From positions 1 to 13,553 of the forward strand of contig CAZWLH010000039.1 in assembly GCA_964634675.1 (NCBI GenBank): a DNA stretch of 13,553 bases, in the 5' to 3' direction. The stretch comes from UMGS172 sp964634675. GTDB taxonomy: Bacteria > Bacillota > Clostridia > Oscillospirales > Acutalibacteraceae. The translations under genes were made by a program, and so were the position numbers. The notes under the pieces were generated by a model that had not been told where the DNA came from, ran no database searches, and saw only the letters and a program-made list of their open reading frames with translations. Below are positions 8,436 through 13,553 of this stretch, in pieces. Each line of letters starts with the position of its first letter. The first letter of the stretch is position 1.

Positions 8436-9365
8436 CTATCGGTTTTCGAGTATCGCGGTCATAACCGCAGTGCCTACCGCATTGTCACTTGAGAGCTCGG
8501 CCGAGGCAAAGCAGGCACCGTGTTTTTCGGTTATAACACGTCTTATATATGTGTTTGACATTACACCGCCGGCGAAAACAAACGGTATGTCGCCGTATTG
8601 CTTTTTCAGCTCCTCGGTCATCTTGTCAACGGTATCACAAAGGTATTTAACGGTAAAAAACGCAATATCCTCGTGCGGAGTGTTCTTTTTCAAAAGCTCT
8701 GCCGCCTTATTTTCAAGACCGGATATACTGCAGTCGGCACCCTTCATTGACGGCTTTACTTTAACAGGTAAGCTTCCGCTTAAGGAAAGCCGGTCAAGCT
8801 CTTTTCCAGCAGGAAATTTAAGCCCGAGCATCGTGCCGATGCGGTCGACCGCCTGCCCCATTTTCAAATCAAGCGAGCGAGCGACTATCTGCGCTTTGAA
8901 AAACGAATCGGGATCGTATTCGGTAAGCAGTGCCTCGGTGGTACCGCCCGAAACGTGGAAGGATATGAACCTCTTTCCGATAAGGTCAAGACGGTCGGCC
9001 GAAAACAGAGCGGCGGCAATATGTCCTGCCTGGTGAGAAAACTTGTAAAGCTTTATTCCCATAGCCGAAGCTATTGCCGAGGCGGCCGAAACACCGGCTA
9101 GAAAGCACGGCATATAGCTGTCGCCCAACGGTCTCGGTCGGTCGGAAACACCGACTGCCGAAACATTTTTTCCGCAACAGGCGGCATCGATTATTTCGGG
9201 CAAAGCCTTTGTGTGACGAAAAAGCACTTCACTTTGCCTTAATCCTATACTTCCGCTTTCAACATCAAGTATACGTCTTGAGTTTATATATGAACCGTCC
9301 GAGATATCAAAGCTTGCACAAGAGGTCGTGTAATTGCTCGTATCGATTCCGAGAGTTACCGACAT
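8436..9365 (-). CDS. TsaD/Gcp-like (peptidase M22 family) paralogue
   Basis: A 309-aa member of the Kae1/TsaD/Gcp ASKHA-fold family, often labelled O-sialoglycoprotein endopeptidase. It begins LGIDTSNYTTSCA (5-17), the phosphate-1-type nucleotide loop. It then has HQAGH at 111-115, aligning with the metal-binding HxxxH of TsaD (usually HMEGH); HVSGGTTE (137-144); GQAVDRIGTMLGL (170-182), comparable to the TsaD GEAFDKVARLLGL region; FAGGVMSN (264-271); and SSDNAVG (292-298), aligning with the TsaD C-terminal metal Asp. It is shorter than canonical TsaD (about 340 aa). The HxEGH glutamate and the usual PGGPxID stretch are changed (here PAGKELD). I infer a clostridial paralogue rather than the tRNA t6A enzyme itself. 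The true substrate is unknown. The ATG at 9365 lies one base after the nusB stop. Confidence 0.82.
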   Translation of the reverse strand: MSVTLGIDTSNYTTSCASFDISDGSYINSRRILDVESGSIGLRQSEVLFRHTKALPEIIDAACCGKNVSAVGVSDRPRPLGDSYMPCFLAGVSAASAIASAMGIKLYKFSHQAGHIAAALFSADRLDLIGKRFISFHVSGGTTEALLTEYDPDSFFKAQIVARSLDLKMGQAVDRIGTMLGLKFPAGKELDRLSLSGSLPVKVKPSMKGADCSISGLENKAAELLKKNTPHEDIAFFTVKYLCDTVDKMTEELKKQYGDIPFVFAGGVMSNTYIRRVITEKHGACFASAELSSDNAVGTAVMTAILENR

Positions 9366-9366
9366 A

Positions 9367-9774
9367 TCACTTACCGCGAACGACCGTTCCGAGCACGCCG
9401 TTCACAAAGGCGGCATCGTCTGCGGTGGAATAGGTCTTGCAAAGCTCAACTGCTTCGTCAATGGAAACCGCGTCGGGAATATCGGTCATATATTTTATTT
9501 CATAAATCGCAAGTCTCAGAATGGCCAAGGCCACCTTGGATATACGGTCAATAGTCCAACCCGAAAGATTCTCGGCAATGATACCGTCGATCTCCTCAAC
9601 ATTGGCGAAAACGCCCTTGAAGACCTCAACGGTATAGCCGTCCTCATCCTCGCAAAAGTCGCGGCATTCCTTCGCCGCTTCGAGGATCTCCTCATCGGCA
9701 GTGCCGCTGATGCTCTTTTCGAATGTCAGAATAAATGCCTGATTTCTTGCTTCTTTTCTTGTCATAATCCGCAC
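9367..9774 (-). CDS. nusB: Transcription antitermination factor NusB
   Basis: NusB pairs with NusE/S10 on boxA RNA to support antitermination in rRNA operons. It is 135 aa from GTG at 9774, or 132 aa from ATG at 9765 (MTRKEARNQAF). The ATG start matches the usual N-terminus (TRREAREIALQ), so I favour it, but neither has a strong ribosome site. The helical protein shows the conserved features: the Arg-rich N-terminus, DGIIAENLSGWTIDRISKVALAILRLAIYEI in the centre (IDRISKVALAILRLAIYE being most diagnostic), and the C-terminal signature AVSIDEAVELCKTYSTADDA followed by FVNGVLGTV. It is the first gene of the long minus-strand operon and follows the promoter at 9848-9820. Confidence 0.95.
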   Translation of the reverse strand: MRIMTRKEARNQAFILTFEKSISGTADEEILEAAKECRDFCEDEDGYTVEVFKGVFANVEEIDGIIAENLSGWTIDRISKVALAILRLAIYEIKYMTDIPDAVSIDEAVELCKTYSTADDAAFVNGVLGTVVRGK

Positions 9775-9782
9775 CCACTAAA

Positions 9783-9798
9783 TTCGATATTCATCGAA
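9783..9798. repeat. Short inverted repeat in the nusB leader
   Basis: TTCGAT (9783-9788) and ATCGAA (9793-9798) form a perfect 6-base inverted repeat around ATTC. It lies in the predicted 5' untranslated region of nusB, so it may be a small RNA hairpin or a DNA operator. There is no T-tract on the nusB-sense side, so it is not a terminator. No function is known. Confidence 0.35.
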
Positions 9799-9819
9799 AT
9801 GTATTTTTATTCATTCAAT

Positions 9820-9848
9820 ATGATACACCAAAACCGATATAAATTCAA
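9820..9848 (-). promoter_or_regulatory. Probable promoter of the nusB operon
   Basis: On the minus strand TTGAAT (9848-9843) is followed by exactly 17 bases and TATCAT (9825-9820). The -10 matches consensus at five of six positions and the -35 at four of six. The start point would be near 9813, about 48 bases before the favoured nusB ATG. It is the only good candidate I found between nusB and the divergent gene. Confidence 0.55.
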
Positions 9849-9893
9849 GGATTATTTAAAAAATAGCCGAAATAATCGAATTTAAAATATATA

Positions 9894-9922
9894 TTGCAAA
9901 ATCGGTCAATTAAAGGTATAAT
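9894..9922 (+). promoter_or_regulatory. Probable sigma-A promoter of the DivIVA-like/hydro-lyase/VOC unit
   Basis: TTGCAA (9894-9899), a 17-base spacer, then a perfect TATAAT (9917-9922). The predicted start point is about 9929. This leaves a leader of about 20 bases with GAGGTG at 9937-9942 before the ATG at 9950. It is divergent from the nusB promoter, the two -35 elements lying about 45 bases apart in AT-rich DNA. Confidence 0.7.
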
Positions 9923-9936
9923 GTTCTTGTAATGTT

Positions 9937-9942
9937 GAGGTG
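9937..9942 (+). promoter_or_regulatory. Ribosome binding site fixing the start of the DivIVA-like gene
   Basis: GAGGTG lies seven bases before the ATG at 9950. An in-frame ATG at 9932 is also present, but it falls within a few bases of the predicted transcription start and has no ribosome site. The start at 9950 is therefore preferred. Confidence 0.7.
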
Positions 9943-9949
9943 TGGAATT

Positions 9950-10507
9950 ATGACTAAAAAATTCAGAAACAGTATTTTGGGCTTCAACCGTGACGATGTT
10001 CTGTCATTTGTTTTGAAGTCCGACGAAAACGAAGCAAGACTTAAGTCTCAAATAACCGAGCTTGAGGACGATATTTCAAAGCTCAAATCCGAGCTTTCCG
10101 AGCTCCGTCTTTTGCAGGAACAGACTGCAAAAATACTAAAAGAAACCGAAAAAGAGCTTGAAAAGCAAAAGCAGCGTGAGTCCTCTCTCACCGCTCTCGG
10201 TGAATCGATCGGAAGACTTTACCTTGTCGCACAGTCTAACGCCGAAGCCGTGACCGCCGCCGCCGAAAACAATGCAAAGCAAAGTCAAAGTGCCGTAGAA
10301 ATGAGTCTTGCGGCAGCCACCTCGGCAGAGGAGCAGCTTGACGGCATTGCAAAAGCACTTGACGAAAAAACCAAGGAATATCTTGATGAGATCGGTGAGC
10401 TCAAGCGCCGTGTCGCCTCGGCTAAGAAGTCTGTTTCGGAAAACGACGGCAAAATAGAAAGGCTTATTGATGAGTCACGCTCGGTGATAGCAGGTGCAAA
10501 ACAATGA
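9950..10507 (+). CDS. DivIVA-like coiled-coil protein
   Basis: A 185-aa, highly charged, almost wholly helical protein with no signal peptide or membrane segment. The N-terminus (FRNSILGFNRDDVLSFV, residues 5-21) resembles the short DivIVA/GpsB-type motif F..sl.Gfnk.dV..yi found in clostridial septum and pole proteins. Residues about 25-78 form a strong Leu/Glu/Lys heptad coiled coil. Residues about 95-180 are Ala- and Ser-rich and also helical. By family analogy it may be a cytoplasmic scaffold at the division site or cell pole, but this is an inference from one short motif and the coiled coil. A generic coiled-coil protein is the alternative. The downstream hydro-lyase gene overlaps its stop (ATGA), so the two are probably made together. 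No partner division gene is in view. Confidence 0.7.
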   Translation: MTKKFRNSILGFNRDDVLSFVLKSDENEARLKSQITELEDDISKLKSELSELRLLQEQTAKILKETEKELEKQKQRESSLTALGESIGRLYLVAQSNAEAVTAAAENNAKQSQSAVEMSLAAATSAEEQLDGIAKALDEKTKEYLDEIGELKRRVASAKKSVSENDGKIERLIDESRSVIAGAKQ

Positions 10508-11043
10508 CCGAGCACCGAATAAATACTTCTCAGCTTTCATCATACAACGAACGGCTCGTTGCCAGCGACAAGGTTTATCTGTCGGGAACCGTATATACCG
10601 CAAGAGATGCTGCGCATATGAAGCTAACAACGCTTTTGGACGAAGGACAGCCTCTTCCCTTCGAGCTTAAGGGCTCTGCTATTTACTATGCAGGGCCGAC
10701 ACCGACACCGCGGGGACTTGCCATAGGCAGCTGCGGACCCACCACCTCCTCGAGAATGGACTCGTTTGCACCGCGCCTGCTCGGACTCGGGCTCTCCTGT
10801 ATGATCGGAAAAGGCGGAAGAAACGCCGAGGTCTGTCGTGCCATTGCCGAAAACAAGGCTGTTTACCTTTGCGCCATCGGCGGCGCAGGTGCATTGGCCT
10901 CGAAATGCATAACCTCCTGCGAGGTCATCGCTTTTCCCGAGCTTGGCTGTGAGTCGGTAAAACGGCTTGAGTTTAAGGATTTTCCGCTGATAGTGGCTAT
11001 CGACTGTCACGGCGGCAACCTGTTTTTAAGAAACGGCGATTAA
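10504..11043 (+). CDS. Fe-S type hydro-lyase (class I fumarase/tartrate dehydratase) beta subunit
   Basis: Homologue of the C-terminal half of class I fumarase and of TtdB, the beta subunit of heterodimeric fumarate or L-tartrate dehydratases that remove or add water at a [4Fe-4S] centre. It is 179 aa, close to the usual 180-200. Conserved segments are LSGTVYTARDAAH (26-38), YYAGPTP (61-67), GPTTSSRMD (78-86; the Thr and Arg bind substrate in the family, usually GPTTSGRMD), IGKG (101-104), and the C-terminal acidic/Gly segment ending AIDCHGGNLF. The start ATG overlaps the previous stop, with AGGTG seven bases upstream. The alpha subunit, which holds the cluster cysteines, is normally encoded next door but is absent here. 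It may lie elsewhere, or this may be an orphan. The substrate cannot be told from the beta subunit alone. Confidence 0.87.
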   Translation: MTEHRINTSQLSSYNERLVASDKVYLSGTVYTARDAAHMKLTTLLDEGQPLPFELKGSAIYYAGPTPTPRGLAIGSCGPTTSSRMDSFAPRLLGLGLSCMIGKGGRNAEVCRAIAENKAVYLCAIGGAGALASKCITSCEVIAFPELGCESVKRLEFKDFPLIVAIDCHGGNLFLRNGD

Positions 11044-11060
11044 AGAAAGGAACTTTTAAA

Positions 11061-11465
11061 ATGGCTAACGAAGTTTTAAAGAATCTTGGGTTTCATCACA
11101 TTGCTTTAAAGTGCAACGATCTTGAAAAAAGTCTTTCAATGTACAAGGCTCTCGGTATGACCGAGATAGTCCGTTGGGGCGAGGGCGACGGCACAGTCGT
11201 TATGCTCGACATCGGTGACGGCGGCAGGATCGAGCTTTTTGCCAACGGCTCTGACGAATATTCGGCAAAGTCCAAGTGGGCGCATTTCGCGATGTATACC
11301 GATGATGTTGATGCGGCATATGACAAGGCATTAAGTGTCGGTTTCTCGTCGCTTACACCTCCAAAAACCGTTCCGCTTGACTCGTCACCCGAGAAAATCT
11401 CGATACATATTGCATTTGTCACAGGCCCCGACGGCGAAGAAGTGGAATTCTTCAAGCAGATTTGA
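11061..11465 (+). CDS. VOC-family (glyoxalase/bleomycin-resistance fold) protein
   Basis: A 134-aa single-unit vicinal-oxygen-chelate protein with two beta-alpha-beta-beta-beta modules. A probable metal set is visible: H13 (FHHIAL), E58 (GRIELFA), H75 (WAHFAMY) and E129 (GEEVEFFKQ). This His-Glu-His-Glu arrangement is like lactoylglutathione lyase, so a metal-dependent lyase, epimerase or dioxygenase role is possible. The family is too diverse to name the substrate. C-terminal DGEEVEFF is the typical closing strand. It starts at ATG 11061, with AAAGG about 10 bases upstream, 17 bases after the hydro-lyase stop, so it is the third gene of the same unit. No terminator lies directly behind it. 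The next hairpin is in the MATE leader at 11537-11578. Confidence 0.88.
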   Translation: MANEVLKNLGFHHIALKCNDLEKSLSMYKALGMTEIVRWGEGDGTVVMLDIGDGGRIELFANGSDEYSAKSKWAHFAMYTDDVDAAYDKALSVGFSSLTPPKTVPLDSSPEKISIHIAFVTGPDGEEVEFFKQI

Positions 11466-11488
11466 GTAATTTACGCAAAAAATAATTC

Positions 11489-11518
11489 TTGACTTTTCAG
11501 AAGAAAAAATGGTATAAT
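11489..11518 (+). promoter_or_regulatory. Probable sigma-A promoter of the MATE gene
   Basis: TTGACT (11489-11494), an 18-base spacer, then a perfect TATAAT (11513-11518). The -35 matches consensus at five of six positions. The predicted start point is about 11525-11526, only about a dozen bases before the terminator-like hairpin. Confidence 0.75.
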
Positions 11519-11525
11519 CCCTCTC

Positions 11526-11546
11526 GTGAGTAGTCGAAAGACGTAA
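11526..11546 (+). other. Possible leader mini-ORF (6 codons) ahead of the MATE gene
   Basis: GTG AGT AGT CGA AAG ACG TAA reads as MSSRKT-stop. It begins at the predicted transcription start and its stop lies in the 5' arm of the terminator hairpin. It has no ribosome site, so it would have to be translated as a leaderless GTG ORF. It is listed only because such short ORFs control resistance genes in other Firmicutes. Chance is a fully adequate explanation. Confidence 0.15.
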
Positions 11547-11578
11547 GTCCAACATTTGGGCTTACGTCTTTTTGTTTT
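11537..11578 (+). terminator. Intrinsic terminator in the leader of the MATE gene (candidate attenuator)
   Basis: AAAGACGTAAGTCC (11537-11550) pairs with GGGCTTACGTCTTT (11558-11571) around a 7-base loop, AACATTT. The stem is about 14 bp with one T-G wobble. It runs into TTTTGTTTT (11570-11578). The MATE ribosome site AGGAGG starts one base later (11579-11584). It may terminate read-through from the VOC unit, act as a regulated attenuator for the MATE transcript, or do both. Confidence 0.85.
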
Positions 11579-11589
11579 AGGAGGATATT

Positions 11590-12981
11590 ATGGAAGAAAA
11601 AGTAAACACAGGCAAAGCATCGGAAAACAGAATGGCAGTCGAGCTGTTAAAACGGCTCTTTTGGAAAATGGGTCTGCCGATGATTATTTCAATGGTGCTT
11701 CAGGCACTTTACAACGTTGTCGACAGCATATTCGTCGCAAATATCGAAGGCTGCGGTGCAGTAGCCAACGAAGCACTTACAATCGCCTTCCCCATTCAAA
11801 TTCTGATAATTGCCGTCGGTGTCGGAACCGGAGTCGGACTCAACGCTCTGCTTTCAAAAAGCCTGGGAGAAAAGAACACCGAAGCGGTCAACCGTGTCGC
11901 CGGCAACGGAATATACCTTTCCTTGGTGATATACGCCGTATTTTTGTTTTTCGGACTTTTCCTCTCGGAATGGTTCATCGGACTTTTCACCGACGATCCC
12001 GACGTTTTCGAAATGGGCGTTTCATATCTCAAAATATGCACCTGCTTTTCATTGGGCTCGATAGGCTACACTATCTATGAACGTTTCCTGCAATCGACCG
12101 GCAAAACGCTCTTCTCGACGATTGCTCAGATATCCGGTGCCGTCACTAACATAGTACTCGATTATGTCTTCATTTTTCCTTTGAAAATGGGTGTTGCGGG
12201 TGCCGCTTGGGCAACAGTTATCGGTCAGTTTGTATCACTCTTTGTCGCTATGAGCTTTCACTATATCGCAAACCGTGAGATCGGCGGAAGCCCAAGGTAT
12301 ATCAAGCCCTGCCTCGGCGTTATAAAGGGAATCTACGGAATCGGAATATCGGCCGCACTTATGCAGGCTCTGCTTTCTGTTATGATAGCCGGAATGAATG
12401 CAATTCTCGGCAGTGCCGATGCCGACAGCACAGTGTTGGTCGGCTCCTTCGGCATCTACTATAAAATTCAGCAGATCGCACTTTTCTCGGCATTCGGGCT
12501 TTCAAACACTATAATAACGCTTCTGTCATTCAACTACGGTATGAAGAATCGGGAACGCTCGTTTGAGTGTATCAAGTACGGTATAAGAGGCACGGTTCTC
12601 ACCGAATTGATAATAGCCGTTATTTTCGAAATTGCAGCAAGACCTCTCTCAATACTTTTCGCGCTTTCGGGCGGAGAATCGGCGGCACTTGTCGGTCTTT
12701 GCGAAAAAGCCACCAGGATCGCAAGCATCGGCTTTGTTTTTATGGGCTACACAGTCGCCGTGCAGGGCGTTTTACAGGCATTGAGATTTCCGATCAGGCC
12801 GCTTATTTTGGCGCTGCTCAGATTAGCGGTATTCGTCTTTCCGATAGCCTTTGTTTTCACACTTTCGCCCAACGTCACCGACTATGTGTGGTGGACCTTC
12901 CCTATTTCCGAGCTTTTGACCTCGTTTTTCGCCTATCGGTTCCTCAAAAAAGCAGAGCAAACTAAAATCGAAGCTTTGTAA
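11590..12981 (+). CDS. MATE-family multidrug efflux transporter
   Basis: Inner-membrane cation-coupled exporter of the MATE family (NorM/DinF/MepA-like). At 463 aa it is full length, with about twelve hydrophobic segments in two pseudo-symmetric halves. The N-terminal half opens with LPMIISMVLQALYNVVDSIFVA (written here as the segment at about residues 29-50), the hallmark P-x(n)-N-x-x-D-x-x-F stretch. FLQSTGKT near 167-174 and ALRFPIRPL near 399-407 fit the conserved (L/F)Q-x-x-G loops. The C-terminal half begins around GIYGIGISAALMQ. The ATG at 11590 has a perfect AGGAGG five bases upstream. The gene is monocistronic: its own promoter and leader terminator lie before it and a strong terminator lies after it. 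The substrate cannot be predicted; drugs, dyes or metabolites are possible. Confidence 0.93.
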   Translation: MEEKVNTGKASENRMAVELLKRLFWKMGLPMIISMVLQALYNVVDSIFVANIEGCGAVANEALTIAFPIQILIIAVGVGTGVGLNALLSKSLGEKNTEAVNRVAGNGIYLSLVIYAVFLFFGLFLSEWFIGLFTDDPDVFEMGVSYLKICTCFSLGSIGYTIYERFLQSTGKTLFSTIAQISGAVTNIVLDYVFIFPLKMGVAGAAWATVIGQFVSLFVAMSFHYIANREIGGSPRYIKPCLGVIKGIYGIGISAALMQALLSVMIAGMNAILGSADADSTVLVGSFGIYYKIQQIALFSAFGLSNTIITLLSFNYGMKNRERSFECIKYGIRGTVLTELIIAVIFEIAARPLSILFALSGGESAALVGLCEKATRIASIGFVFMGYTVAVQGVLQALRFPIRPLILALLRLAVFVFPIAFVFTLSPNVTDYVWWTFPISELLTSFFAYRFLKKAEQTKIEAL

Positions 12982-12997
12982 ATCCGCATAAATGCTC

Positions 12998-13045
12998 AGC
13001 CAACCGCAAGCGTACAGTTAATCGCTGAAGCGGTTGGCTTTTTAA
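12998..13045 (+). terminator. Intrinsic terminator of the MATE gene
   Basis: AGCCAACCGC (12998-13007) pairs perfectly with GCGGTTGGCT (13030-13039). An inner 4-bp stem AGCG/CGCT (13009-13012 with 13023-13026) lies within the loop. It is followed by TTTTAATTTTT. It begins 16 bases after the MATE stop codon. Confidence 0.92.
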
Positions 13046-13070
13046 TTTTTAATAGCAATACCGACCCAGG

Positions 13071-13402
13071 AAATTCATTAAAACGAAAAAGCGGCATTTG
13101 AGATACTTAAAACACCACCGCAAGGTTTTATACTATAATCTGCTGACAAGCGGAAATTGAACAGCTTTATTGCCAACACTGACAAGCAGGCTGAGGATAT
13201 GTTTTATCGGCTTGTAAAACAAATTGCAGAGCGTGAAGGTGTGATCGAGCAACTCAAAGCAACCGACCAAATGTTGTGGATGCAAAGAATGAATAATATC
13301 CGTAATCGTGCGACGGAAATTGTAAATAGCAAAATAATTTATACCGTATTAGCAAAACGACGGCAAGGAGCAATCTCTGCCGCTGTTTTTATAAAGACAT
13401 AG
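13071..13402 (+). pseudogene. tnpV: Remnant of a TnpV-type transposon-encoded protein, frameshifted
   Basis: TnpV proteins are small accessory proteins carried by Tn4451-like and other clostridial mobile elements; their role is unclear. Two frames together restore the family C-terminal two thirds. Frame one (about 13098-13157) reads LRYLKHHRKVLYYNLLTSG. Frame two (from 13157) reads LNSFIANTDKQAEDMF, then REGVIEQLKATDQMLWMQRM and NNIRNRATEIVN. One missing A in the AAA run at 13154-13156 would rejoin them as TSGKLNSF, the family sequence. The first frame has no start codon and a stop at 13053-13055, so the N-terminal part is lost or further shifted. The family usually ends just after the IIYT position; here the frame runs on to 13402. 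No ribosome site is seen. Similarity was recognised from memory, without a search. Confidence 0.72.
13361..13389 (+). terminator. Weak terminator-like hairpin at the end of the TnpV remnant
   Basis: CGGCA (13361-13365) pairs with TGCCG (13378-13382). GGA/TCT pairs (one G-T wobble) continue inside after an A-C mismatch and close on a GCAA tetraloop. CTGTTTTT follows. The stem is short, so this may be an old terminator of the element or chance. Confidence 0.4.
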
Positions 13403-13553
13403 AAAATGCAATACTATTCTCAATCACACAGGGATATATTACATTGCGAAAGGCAAGTTAATGCTGCATTTGCGGTATGACTTTCAAAACAGTGATATGA
13501 TGTTTTGGAGCAATGTGAAATAAACGATTGCACACCTTCATATTCGCAGAGCT
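13403..13553. other. Unassigned AT-rich sequence, likely decayed mobile-element DNA
   Basis: An open stretch on the plus strand ends at a stop at 13521-13523 and reads IYYIAKGKLMLHLRYDFQNS and a few more residues. It has no start codon with a ribosome site and I do not recognise it. I see no RNA gene, repeat or terminator here. It continues the AT-rich composition of the TnpV remnant. Confidence 0.3.

Noticed and set aside
8293..9036. Plus-strand open frame of 247 codons opposite the TsaD-like gene and xseA start
   Set aside because: Runs antisense across two real genes and their junction, with no recognisable motif.
9334..9885. Plus-strand frame of 183 codons opposite nusB
   Set aside because: Antisense to nusB and running through its promoter region; no ribosome site or family similarity.
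9932..9949. Earlier ATG for the DivIVA-like gene
   Set aside because: It would start within a few bases of the predicted transcription start with no ribosome site, while ATG 9950 has GAGGTG at seven bases.
11525..11589. Known riboswitch class in the MATE leader
   Set aside because: The predicted leader before the terminator is only about a dozen bases, too short for a known aptamer; only a hairpin and small GNRA-like turns are visible.
11556..12080. Plus-strand frame of 174 codons overlapping the MATE start
   Set aside because: Out-of-frame shadow of the MATE gene, Arg/His-rich, starting within the leader terminator.
13001..13553. Insertion sequence ends or target-site duplication at the right edge
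   Set aside because: No inverted repeat pair, transposase or direct repeat could be found in the short stretch available.
1..13553. CRISPR array, tRNA or rRNA genes
   Set aside because: No regularly spaced repeats and no tRNA or rRNA sequence features were seen on either strand.

Overview
The window looks like a chromosomal segment of a Gram-positive, low-to-moderate GC bacterium of the class Clostridia, perhaps a gut Oscillospiraceae-type organism. This is inferred from the gene order nusB, xseA, xseB, ispA, dxs, tlyA, nadK, argR, recN, from AGGAGG/GGAGG-type ribosome binding sites, and from an ArgR-type repressor beside RecN. The species cannot be named from the sequence alone.

Minus strand, positions 9774 down to 1: a very tight run of eleven genes, probably one long operon reading right to left. 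The order is nusB, a TsaD/Gcp-like paralogue, xseA, xseB, ispA, dxs, tlyA, nadK, argR, recN and then tyrS, which is cut by the left edge. Gaps are 1 to 35 bases, and dxs and tlyA overlap by 11. The run combines transcription antitermination (NusB), DNA repair (exonuclease VII, RecN), isoprenoid precursor synthesis (Dxs, IspA), rRNA methylation (TlyA), NADP supply (NAD kinase), arginine control (ArgR) and tRNA charging (TyrRS). A promoter in front of nusB (-35 at 9848-9843, -10 at 9825-9820) can drive the run. A second, near-consensus promoter lies across the 3' end of recN and should give tyrS its own transcript.

Plus strand, 9894 to 11465: a divergent three-gene unit with its own promoter (TTGCAA, 17 bp, TATAAT). 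It encodes a DivIVA-like coiled-coil protein, an Fe-S hydro-lyase beta subunit without its usual alpha partner in view, and a VOC/glyoxalase-fold protein. The first two genes overlap by ATGA and are probably translationally coupled.

Plus strand, 11489 to 13045: a MATE-family efflux gene with its own promoter, followed almost at once by a strong intrinsic-terminator hairpin in the leader, then the ribosome binding site and gene, closed by a 10-bp-stem terminator. The promoter, terminator and efflux gene layout suggests transcription attenuation and is the most interesting regulatory structure seen.

Right end, about 13060 to 13553: decayed mobile-element DNA. It contains a TnpV-type transposon protein broken by an apparent single-base deletion, then sequence with no recognisable gene. 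The tetramer CCGA/TCGG, very common in the rest of the window, is rare here, which fits foreign origin.

Most of the window is ordinary conserved housekeeping DNA. I did not find a clear previously undescribed system. The best leads are the MATE leader, the orphan hydro-lyase subunit coupled to a DivIVA-like protein, and the TsaD paralogue inside the nusB operon.
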